DNA of 64,000 bases from Onchocerca lupi. Its lineage: Eukaryota > Nematoda > Chromadorea > Rhabditida > Onchocercidae. A program made the position numbers and the translations under genes. A model generated the notes under the pieces. The model worked only from the letters and a program-made list of their open reading frames with translations. It had not been told where the DNA came from and did no database searches. The first letter of the stretch is position 1, and each line of letters starts with the position of its first letter. Positions 1-11,300 of the stretch are shown here, piece after piece. The stretch is taken from the NCBI GenBank assembly GCA_028564675.1, contig JAOVVO010000264.1:1-64000 (forward strand). Reading direction: 5' to 3'.

Positions 1-3000
1 TTCAGATAAGTTTATCTAACATTGTTTATTTGACGATATTTCATTTTACTAGCACTATAAGCATTCAAATACCAATTAAATGACATAAAAATTTGAAATT
101 TTGTTTTTGCAAAAAAGCCGAAAACTTATAGTGTGATTCTAATGCTGTTTACGTTCAAAATTGCACGTACGACGTGTTTGACAGGATTCATTTCAACTTC
201 AATAAACTTAATTTTTTTTTCTTTTAAACCTAACTTAGCCATTATATGATAAAATGAATGACTGAGATTTGTTGTAGGATAAGAGAAGTTAATTTTAAAA
301 GCTACAACTCCAAGATTTTCTGAATATTTTGGAAATCTAATCAATTCTTGCCATATTCTCTAACAGCGTCATCATTTCTATCTGAGATTTCAGAATATAA
401 TGAAAAAATATAATGGAAGATAGGAATGAACAGTAAAAATAATTTTATCGCAACGCTTCCTAAATAAACAAATTTTAATCAAAATTTCACTCAAATTTTA
501 TGCGACATTTTTGTCAAATATTTCCTGCTAGCTTTACCTGTCTACAAATCTTCATCACATTTACCATAATGATCATGGGCGCATGAATGAAATTACAATA
601 CCTGCACTTCCCGTTTTGTCCTCATGAATTGATAATATAAATTACTGCCACTAATTCAATAGATTGTAATGACTTTCCAAACTGGATCAATTTTATAAAT
701 TTCTTTTCCAATTTGGTTAAAAAGAAATTTGATCATTGTACATTTTAAAAATTACAGTTTGAAAGAAATTTTCAGTTTTGTTTTTTTGGATTTAAGCAAT
801 CTTTTTCAAAGCTTAATAACTGATGAAAAATTGAAACTTCACTTCACTTTTCAACCTAACTTCACTTAATGCTACCCATTTATCATTCTTTTGTTAAAAG
901 CATTTTTCAAGAGTTTCAGAGTCAGTTGTTATTGTTAGCTGTTAGTTTGTTTCATTTAAAAATTCAAAAAGATAAATTTTGGAAATACATTGAACAAACA
1001 AACAAATTTTTATAACAAACAAAATAAGCTTTGTCAATGAAATAGTGCCATCTGATGGCTAGGATATGCCGTAATATTAATTCATGCATCAATTTTAATT
1101 TGTTTTTCTTTTTCTTCGATTCAGTTAGTTTCCAAAGATATCTTTCAGCATTTACAACATTTTTTCTTGATCAGAATGATTAGGGCAACTGAAAATCACA
1201 GTAGACTGATTGTTCTCCAAGCTTTAGGGAAACTTTTTCGTGTGTTGACAGATGAAAGTGAATTAAAGAAAATGAAATTGTGGTTCTTTTCTACAGAGAA
1301 ATGTGCTTAATGCTTAGCTAACAATCAGAAATATTGGCAAGCATCGAAAAATGAAAACAATTTTGCGATCTTTTCGGAAAACAAAATAAAAAAAAAAAAA
1401 AAATTGGTAACTTTTACTACGATAGAAAGCTAATGACCATGACATGAAACTGATAATTAAGATATTCATATATTTTTTGATTTAATGATTTTTATAATTT
1501 TAAAAATGTTTTTTCATCTTTTTATTTTTTTCAAAAATGTTTATGATAATGTAAAAATAATTATTCAGCAGTATTCTTTTCAATAACATGTTTGTTTTTT
1601 AGCAAGATTATCGATATCTCGGAAAAATTATTAATTTCATTGAAATCGATCGATTATTTTACTTCTTGAAATAAATTCATTTGGAATAAAAGTAACATTT
1701 CGCATGAGCATGATGCATGCTTCATCAAAATGATTATTTCAATTCGACTTTTCCAATCTCTTTTTGAGGTAATATCCAAAGTTGTATAGTAAATCAGTAA
1801 TAAATTTTTTTTTTTTTGATAATATTTAATCAAAAATTAAACAAAGCGTGACTTTACATCTGCTTTCTTATCATTTAAATTCATTGATTTTCATTAACGT
1901 AAATGATTTAAGAATGGTTTATAAGCATTCATTTTGTCCGTGAAATGTCAACTGAATTGCTAATTTACTTTAAGAAATTTCATTTAATATCATTTAAAAA
2001 TAAAAGAAAAAAAAAACAAATTGATACGCTAAGCAAATGTTTTCCGAAAGGTACCAAAGCTCTTAAAATATCGCGATACTTAGAACTTGAGATGCGAATT
2101 TTTCTTTTTTTTTTTAAATTAGAAAAACTACATAATTTGTTCTTGTTATTGATAATTAGCTCTTAAAAATAATAAATACATAAAAAGTTTGTTTATCTGT
2201 TATAAAAACTATTATAAAAATTATCAAATCATTCAATACAGTAATTAATTCTTTGTCACAAAAATCATTAATTAATATCAATTCTGAGATGTTCGCGGTT
2301 TGTTTTTGAATTTTTGGATATATATTTGTTTTCGTATTCTTTTCTTACTCTCACATAAGATAAATTATCTAATTTTAATGTGCTATTGATTAAATTGCTA
2401 ATTCCGTTTAATGAAGAATCTTTTCTATGTCATTTTTGTCAGAAATATTCCTAATGCATTTGTGGTTTCTGATAAAATTATGCAAATGAAAGAAATTGAA
2501 TTATTTACTTGACAAATGGAGAAATTGTTGAGAAAGGGAGAAAATTCTTGACAATGTTATGTGAGCTAAAAAAAAAAAGAAAAAAAATTCAAAATTTCGT
2601 CCATAAAAATATGACGAAAAAACAAAATTAATTACAATAAATAAAATGAATTAAATATGTGCTTAAACACGATTATAAAATAAAATTTTGTTCTGATAAA
2701 AATTCTATCAATGATTAATTTTATAAGAAAATAAATCTTTTTATCAAATGTAAAGTTCACAATTAAAATGAGAAATAATTGAAGAAAAATTTGGATACAA
2801 TTTTAATAATTATTCCAATAATAATTGTCTTCATGTAATCTATTCGTTCAATTTTGAGTGAAAATTTGAATTCATTTTAAATGCATGATGAAATTGCTGT
2901 ATGTCAATTATTAATTGAAATTATCGCAGCTAAGCTATTATGAATTTGCAAAACAATAACTTATCAAGTTTATTTTTTCAACAGCATGCTGAACTTTCCT

Positions 3001-4056
3001 ATTTTGCATTACTAGGGTCTATATTTGTCTGGAATAAGCAAAGCGATTATGTTCATGTCAACTAACATTGAAAATAATAGCAGCGAAAAGTATTGGAGAT
3101 TAATTAAGGAGGAACCAAAAACAAGTTTATTTTTTGATTACGGTAAGCATAAAATCGAAAACTCTTAGTTATCAATTCATAAAAAAATTCATTTTAATAA
3201 TCATTTTGGCTTAAATTTTATGAATTTATTATATGAGGCAATATAAAAATTAGTACATGTTTACATTTAGTTGTTTTTATTCTTCAATGCTTTTTTATAA
3301 CCTTCATGTTTTTTACACGTAATATTAAAACGTTCACGTGTATAACGCTATTTCCCAGCTGAGCTTGATACTTCAGACTTTTATTTTGTCATTGAATTTG
3401 TCGTGCTGCTAATGATTGTTCATCTGATGCTGAATAAAACTCTTTGTTAGTTCAATGCAGAATCAATTTTTTCCATAAACATCAATCAGTTCACTTCTTA
3501 TTTTTCATTTCATCTATAAGAATTCATTTTCTTCGGTTTACAACGTAGACAAAATAAATTTTATCAAATTAAAGCATGATCTGATGATATTTTCGATCGT
3601 TTTCGCACATTTTAAACGCTAATTACATTCTGAACGGATGCAAGAAATAGATAAACGTGATCGAATTAATTGATTTGCATAATCAGATAAGTTAAATTTT
3701 GTCGGAAACCTGAAGATATTGCATCCTGATATTTTGGATTATATCCAGAAGCTGGTTGAAAAGTACATCGAAAATGCTATTTTAGATGAAAAGAAAGATG
3801 ATTATCTCTTTTGAAATAACGGATGGAAAATTTTCAAACACATAAAATTCCTATTTTGTAATTGGACAAAAGAAATCCACCAGGGATTTTCAAATGGATT
3901 TTTTACATTTTGAATTCCCATCATCATGCCACACATTGCAAAAAGTAAGTACTAACAAATCGAGCTAACTGAAAGTATAGATGTGTGCAGAATAATCAAA
4001 CGGTGATAACTTTAATCAACAGGATTACTGTGACAAGCAGTCAAACTTACTAATCT

Positions 4057-4083
4057 TCAAGGTCACGTCATTCTCCCCACGTG
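4057..4083 (+). promoter_or_regulatory. Cluster of NR5A-type, CRE and E-box motifs
   Basis: Within 27 bases lie TCAAGGTCA (4057-4065, a monomeric FTZ-F1/NR5A-type nuclear-receptor site), ACGTCA (4065-4070, a CRE half-site overlapping it by one base) and CACGTG (4078-4083, a bHLH E-box). The motif matches are direct reading; binding is inference. It lies about 4.3 kb upstream of the receptor start. Confidence 0.3.
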
Positions 4084-6823
4084 AGTAACGTAAACTTTTT
4101 GTTTATTTCAATACCAATTTCGATAGTAGTTGTTGTTTATATATATCATTGATAGTATTACTACGTCTTCATTATCATTTAATTTCTCATTATAAGCCAA
4201 CTAATGCTTCTTTACTAACTTTTTCATCCATTTTTTAAATATTTGTCGGAAAAAATCGTAGAATGCATTTTATTAATTCAACAGCAGACAATTTTTTTTC
4301 AATAATTTTAGACAATTTAATAAATCACAGTAGGCTTGATATTCAAACTAACAAAAGTATTTTCGATTTTGAATAATTTATTGGACAGTAGAAATCGAAA
4401 TGAATCGAAATTTAATTAAGTTTATAAGTAATATATTCCGAGTTATCTGATGGATCTTGATTCTTATTTATTAAGAAGTGATGAAGAAATTGTTGTTTCA
4501 ATAATTAGCGCAATAATACAGCCAAATGATTAAAATTAGCATTGAATTTAAAAAAAAAAAAAAAAGAAGTGGAGATGTGCTGTTATGGTTAGATAATTTC
4601 TTTGAATAGAATTTATGAAAATGTCAGTGAGAGCGAAGCAATAAATCATAAATTTTGCATCGAATGGATATTATTTACAAATTATGCAGGATGTTTTGAG
4701 TAGAAATTTCACTGATTCATATAAAAAAAAGAAAAAAAAACCTTCGCAATCTTTAAAAAAATAGCAATAAAATTGCAATTCTGACATCTTTTAATGATAA
4801 TATTTCATTAAAAAATAATGCAGCAATTATTAAAATTACTTAAAGCTTTTAACGGAGTTTTCTGAGCATTATAGAATCAAAACAAACAGAGCAAAGGTTC
4901 AAAAAAAAAAGACAAAATGAAATAAAATTTTAGTTAAAGCCTCTAAACCTTTTGGATATTTTAGTCTCTCATTCCTCTGTTTCGGATAAAGTCAACTTTC
5001 ATCCTGTATCCAAAATATTTTAATTGTTATTTTATTTCTCATATTCAAAAATTCGTAATTTTTCATGTTATCTTTTATTTAAATTTTTACTTGTTTTTTC
5101 TCATTATAGATATCATTACGGAAACAGAATTTTAAGATGATTTACTGTCATCTTATTTAATTGAAATAAACAGCATTTTCTTCATGTCAGCCAGCAATTC
5201 CTTAGAACCTAAGCACAAATTCACCTTTGACCTGGCCAACTATCAATCATACTTTGGTTATTTAATTCAATGACTAGAACAATTTGATTCGAAATTCCCA
5301 TACCTTTGCGTGTTTGTGTGTTTGTTTATCTTTCTTTTCATTCATGAGAAAGTTTGAGTGAAGAGAATTGTTCTCTGAATTAAATTGCAAGCAGCTGTTC
5401 ACTCCCTTCTATTTCCTTTCTTACATTTAAATGAACTTCTTTCTAAAGCATTCTTTTTTTCTTCATTTCTTTTATTTTTTAAAAGCACAGCGAATGTTGT
5501 GTTGACAAACGTTGTTAGCTAATCATGCAAAATGAGATGAAGAGGTCAAAGAAGACGAAAATCTTTGAAACGATAAACTGAATAATACTTCCACTTAAGG
5601 ATTTATTAAAAGTTAAGCATTATTATACGCCAACAGGATTATCCTTTACGATATTATTCATTAAAAGTTTAATCTATGCTAAAAATGAAAAGCTTTCAAT
5701 TTCCAATTTGCGAAATTCGCATAAATAAATCAATAATTGGAAAATCTAATCCTTTACTATGCCTTAAAATCAAAGATCAAATGAAATCAACAAAAAAGAA
5801 GTAAAATTAAGAAGCATAACAATAAAAAACGTCATTGCTAAATTATATGCACAAACAATGTAAACTACGAATTCTTCACTTTGTTTTCATTTTAAAATTA
5901 ATTCTTTTTTAAAAACAAGAAAGATATCATATGTATACTGTCATTTTATTCGCAATTTTGATCGTAAATATTAAATTCCAATTATTTGTATCAGCATTTT
6001 GCTCTTAGTTTCATAATTTTCTTCGCAATATTATTTGAATAATAACTACTTATTAAGTAAATTGAACGATATGATTTGACAGTTTGCATCTAAGTTTTTT
6101 CTAAGAAAAATTTCCTAAATTTAAGAAGACTTAGTTATATAATTGTTGCCAATCAGAATAAGCGATTTATTGATTTGACTAGAAATATATTTTATTAAAA
6201 TTTAAAATAAAAACAAAACAAAAAAAGTAATTTTAAGAAATATAGAATTAACTTGATATCATTCTATCGACTTTTTTATATTCAAAATTGGACACTGCCA
6301 ATTTTATTCCGTATGAATAACGATCATGATGTTTTTTCGCTCAACTAATTTTGTTATCAGATTTTAAGAAATTCCATATAGCTCAACATAATTGCATGAT
6401 AAAAAAGCCCTGCAATGATTTTTGATCTCACAATTATCGGTCATTAACTTTGATGACATCAACAAAGAAAAAATAAAAATGTCGAAAGAAATAACTTTAT
6501 TTCCAAAGCCATAAAATCGATTAGAATTGCAGCTTTTTCTAATTTGATAAAAAATGCGTCATACATTTAACAGTTTAATATGACATGAAAAGTCGTCTTT
6601 TAGAAGATTTATTTCACATATCACTTTTGTTAAAACCGGAAAAATTCAGTGAAATTTCAAAATTGTCAAATTTTTATGATAAAATTGAAATTAAAATATC
6701 AATGATAATTTGTTGCGTAATCTTTCTTCTTGTTAACACCCATTATTATTGTTAAAAATGCTTCGCTAATTTATGTTTGTATATTTTCCTGCGGTTCATT
6801 CCATCTTCAGTAATTTTAATCAA

Positions 6824-7357
6824 AAATTGAAATGTGATTATTTTGGAAAATAAATAATGTAAGATCTGGGAAATTAGGATTGATTAATTTGAAAAATCAA
6901 TTATACTATGCCTATTTCGTTTCTAATTAATCACACTTAATCAATCAATCATACTTTGTTGATTAATCTAAAAAATTAATTAAACTGTTTTTAGTTTTAT
7001 CAAATTTCATAAATCCATGAATTTCACAATTTTATTTATTCATCTTTTATTTTTTTCTCACTCATAATTCACTCATTTAATCTCAAAATAGTGTGATTAA
7101 TTGAATCAGTTTTACCACAGATTTCTAACAGGAACAGGTGTACTCAAAAGTTTTTCAGTTGCTAGTTGAATAATAAATTATGTTCAGATTACAAGATTTG
7201 AAAGCAGAAGGGATTGGTTTTGTATTCATCCATTTATTAACAGAAGTTATTCAGCTAAATATATGTGGAAAATGAAAATTAAAATATGATTATTTTGAAA
7301 CAGAATGGATAATGTGAGATCTAAGAAATTAATATTTATTAATTTAAAAAATCAATG
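6824..7357 (+). repeat. Diverged direct repeat, two copies of about 80 bp
   Basis: Copies at about 6824-6903 and 7276-7357 share the same order of blocks (TGATTATTTTG, ATAATGT, AGATCT, GAAATTA, ATTAATTT, AAAATCAAT) with scattered substitutions and small indels. They are about 370 bp apart, in the same orientation, and do not code. Likely a dispersed or duplicated non-coding repeat; family unknown. Confidence 0.45.
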
Positions 7358-8398
7358 TAGTAATAGGGCTATATATATATATGTATATATGTCTAAAATC
7401 AAATTAAACATTCATAAATGTTTTGGCAAAATCAGCAAAAATCTTTTTTTCTCAGCTATTGATTTAATTAAACAAAGTGTTTCTTCCGCTTTCTTTTTCA
7501 CTTCTTCTTCATGTCAAACTTTTTTCTTTTTTGAATATTCATTCGTTTCACTGCCTTTTTATGACAATTTATTAAATTTCAATGAAATTTCGCAAGTTTG
7601 GGGAAAATTTCGTTAACTTCAAGAAAGTTTTTGGAGTAACTTGCATCATTTGCCATCTATCTATTATGCGAGATGATCGAGCATGCATGCATGAGCACGC
7701 CCCAATCATGCTATTTATCGAACTTTTATCGGACTAGTTGGCTATTTACAGCTTAATTCGCTAAATCTCAACCAGACAATTTATGGTTTAAAGTTTGTAG
7801 AAACCTTTCAAATAATCATCTGTTTAGTGCTAAATATGTCTTGATTTCCATTTTTAGTTCAAATAATATTTTACGAAAACAAATTGAGGCATTTTAGCCA
7901 ATATTATATGGAATTCTATTCCACTCGTCCTAAAATTTTCATCAATTTAAAACTTTATCATTGAGCATAATGAATCTTTCAAAAATTTAGTTTCTTTCAG
8001 AAAAAGAAAGAAATTTTTTGCTTCGACAAACGATTATTAAAGTAAAGCTTAATTTTCGAATAAAACATACATAAGGCCTTTTCTTGCATAGTTATATATG
8101 CCTTTTCTTTCATGATTTGTAAGAAAATACAAGAGAATCATAGCGGTATAATAAAAGGATCCGTATCTTAAGCTAAAATTTTACAAGTTAAAAAAAAATT
8201 CAATTAATTAATTTACAAGAACGAAAACAACAAAAGAATTGTTTATTTCATATTTGCTTGTCTTTTTTTTTTTTTTTTTTTCTTTTTTGACATGTGTTTT
8301 TTGTGATTTTGAAATTGAAACGAATAATATGACAAGTGAATGATTAGTGATAAGTATTTAGCGGGCAGAATATTTCATTTCTACATCAAAACACTTGT

Positions 8399-11300
8399 AT
8401 GATGGAATCAAATTTAACGACAAATGTTGCTCCATCGGGTAATTCTGTTCCGGAGGAAGCCTTGTCGCCATCAACTTTGACAATAGTTGTCAATATGACA
8501 ATATTTAATTTAACGACAGCAGTTGATACAGCCGATGCCATAAAGGTAATCTGTGACATAATTTTATTTTATTTTTCTATTATTTTTTATTTTTTTTCCT
8601 ATTATTCCTTGTTTACTTCGTCCTTCTATTAGTTTGGAATCTATTGATTCGACACATAGTTTAGTTCATTTTTAAATCTTTTTTCTATTATACGTTTTAG
8701 GTTTCATTTTTTTTTCTTTCGTTTTTAAATTTAGTCTATTCTAACAGTTTTTTTTTTTTTTTTTTTTTTGTAATGTTTATCTTACGCTTAGACTAAAAGT
8801 TTACAAGGAAAACATTAGCAATTAAGCTGATATTATCATCAATTGAACCAATTGTCATAGTTTCATGTTTAATTCATTTAATTCAACAAAATATGACAAA
8901 TGACATTTAAATAAATTCTTCTCTTCATTCAGTCAGTAAAGTTTAATTAAATAAATTTAACTTAATTATAGAATTGAAAACATAGCAAAATATGAATGAA
9001 TTCATTCAACATAATAGACTTATGGTACATGTGATTCATGCAGTAATTTAAAAAATGATAAAAAAATGAGACAGTGAAACCAGAGATTTCTCAAAAATAA
9101 TGAAAAACTTTAGGATTTGAAGATGAAACAATTTGAAAGATGAAAGCTTTTGAAATATGTCTAATGCAGAAAAAAAAGAGCCAAATTCCGATACACAATT
9201 GATGAAAAAAGGTAAATAAAGTACTGATGAAAAGTATTATCACAAGAAATAATAAATGTACTTAAAATAATGAGCATATCAAATATTACTTATCCAGTTA
9301 ATAATTTCTCCCCAACAACTGGCCAAAAAAAATGAAAGAAAAAGCAAATTTTCATCATTTCAATATGGACTAGAAGCAATGATAAGTGATAAATGTCAAC
9401 GTGAAATTAATCAAGAATGATCAGTCCATTTAGAAATTAAAGGATAAATTACTGGCATGATGATTTGTGTTTCTATTTTCTTTTATATTTTAATTTCATT
9501 CAATGTTACTGCTATTTTACAGCTATCAAAAAAAAATCAATTTTAATTTTCAGATTTAATTTTATTAAATACCAAATCATCCAAACAAAAATATTAATAA
9601 ATTTGCATGCTGCTGTTAACTATTTTATTTATTCTCTTTCTTTTTAATTGCTGCATACTATCAATTATTTATTTTCCCATCTTATTTTTTCTTTTTTTTT
9701 CACATCTATAATTTTCCGTGAACAGCAATAAAGAAAACTATGTTTGCTCATATCTTTTTTTTTTCTTTAAATGAACGTAATTAGAAGGAACATGCTTCTG
9801 ATTAATTGAAAAAAACTTAATTAAAAAGCCAATGATCAATTTATCTTTAATTTTAGAATTCATTTTTTGCACTTTCTTCAAGTGTTATTAAGGAAAAATG
9901 TGCTCTGATTAGTGGAAAAAGGGATTTATTTAAAAAAGTCAAAGATTAAAAATATGACGTCTAATTTTTAAAATGAACAATAATTCGATCGATATATTTA
10001 CGTTTTAATGGCTTCTTTCTGTAGTTTAAAGCATGCTTTTTGATAATTTTCAATTGACATATTTATGTTTTGACGAGTTGTTTCTATATTTTGAACAATG
10101 CAATTTATAATCGATTATTTCTATAAATTCACTTTGTTTTTTCCATTAAAAGTGAATTTGGAAAAATAATCGATTTTAAATTCTACAAATATAGAATGGA
10201 TTGCAACTGGGATGAATTAAATTGTAAATGAATTAGAATAGGATAAAGTTTCAATTAAATCCTATTAAGTTACGATGAAATTAAACCAAACTTAATTAAA
10301 TTAACAAATACTTATAGATGGCAATTATTGGAGCACTTTTGGCCATACTCATTATAGCATGTATCATTGGCAATTTATTTGTTATCATTGCAATTCTTAT
10401 CGAACGTGATCTCAAAAAGCGACCACAATACTATCTTATATTTTCACTCGCTGTTGCTGATTTATTGGTTAGTTTGAATTTAAAAGAAATTTGAATTTTA
10501 TGGAAGAAATTCTTTTGCACAGAAAAGAACGGAAAAAAAACTGAGATTATCAGAAGATAAAATTATTTATCATACTTTAAATTGATCCTTTACACTTTGA
10601 TAAGGCTTAAAATGCTAATCATTAAATTATTTTGCTTAATTTTATTCGATCATTATATTCCTTCCTTCAAGAATGGCGCTATTTGACGTTCTCAAGTTTC
10701 AGATTATGATTAAATTTGCATATTGGAATTTAAGAAATAATGATTTAAAGAATTTTTTAAAATTAAATTTCATTATCTTTTTTTTTTTTTTATTTTCAGG
10801 TAGGTTTAATAGTGACACCATTAGGTGCTTGGTCAATAATAATGCGTGCGTGGACATTTGGCGTAGCGTTATGTGATTTTTGGATTAGTATCGATGTATT
10901 AGTCTGTACAAGTTCAATTCTTCATTTAGTCGCAATAGGTAAAATTCGAAAAGTATCGATTACAGAACAAACTGAAGAAAGGTCAAAGGTTGTCATAACT
11001 TTGAAATGAATCATCTTTCAGCATTAGATCGTTATTGGAGCATAACGGATGTGTCGTATGTGCAGAATCGTACACCAAATCGCATATTTAGCATGTTAGG
11101 CATTATTTGGCTTTTATCATCACTCATTTCATTGGCTCCAATTTTTGGCTGGAAAGATAGCGGCTTTTATCAGCGAGTGATAGAGCAACATGTATGCCTT
11201 ATTAGTCAGCAAATAAGTTATCAGGTATACTCACTTCTGTTGAAAGATTTTCATTTTTTCTAATTGTTATCTTTAAATAAGTTTAAATAAACTTGAGTAG

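Larger units (their letters stand above)
1..8398. other. Long AT-rich region with no recognised gene, upstream of the aminergic receptor
   Basis: I read both strands and found no exon with a recognisable protein. Open frames here (such as 1945-2166 and 7305-7616) are low-complexity K/N/I/F/S-rich translations with no family resemblance. Visible structure: many A or T runs, a diverged direct repeat (6824-6903 and 7276-7357), an E-box CACGTG at 3335-3340, and a cluster of nuclear-receptor, CRE and E-box motifs at 4057-4083. The stretch may hold promoter, outron or 5' UTR sequence of the receptor starting at 8399, but the sequence does not prove it. Confidence 0.5.

Noticed and set aside
7305..7616. 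103-residue frame upstream of the receptor
   Set aside because: Low-complexity K/N/F/S-rich translation that overlaps a non-coding repeat copy; no splice signals or family resemblance.
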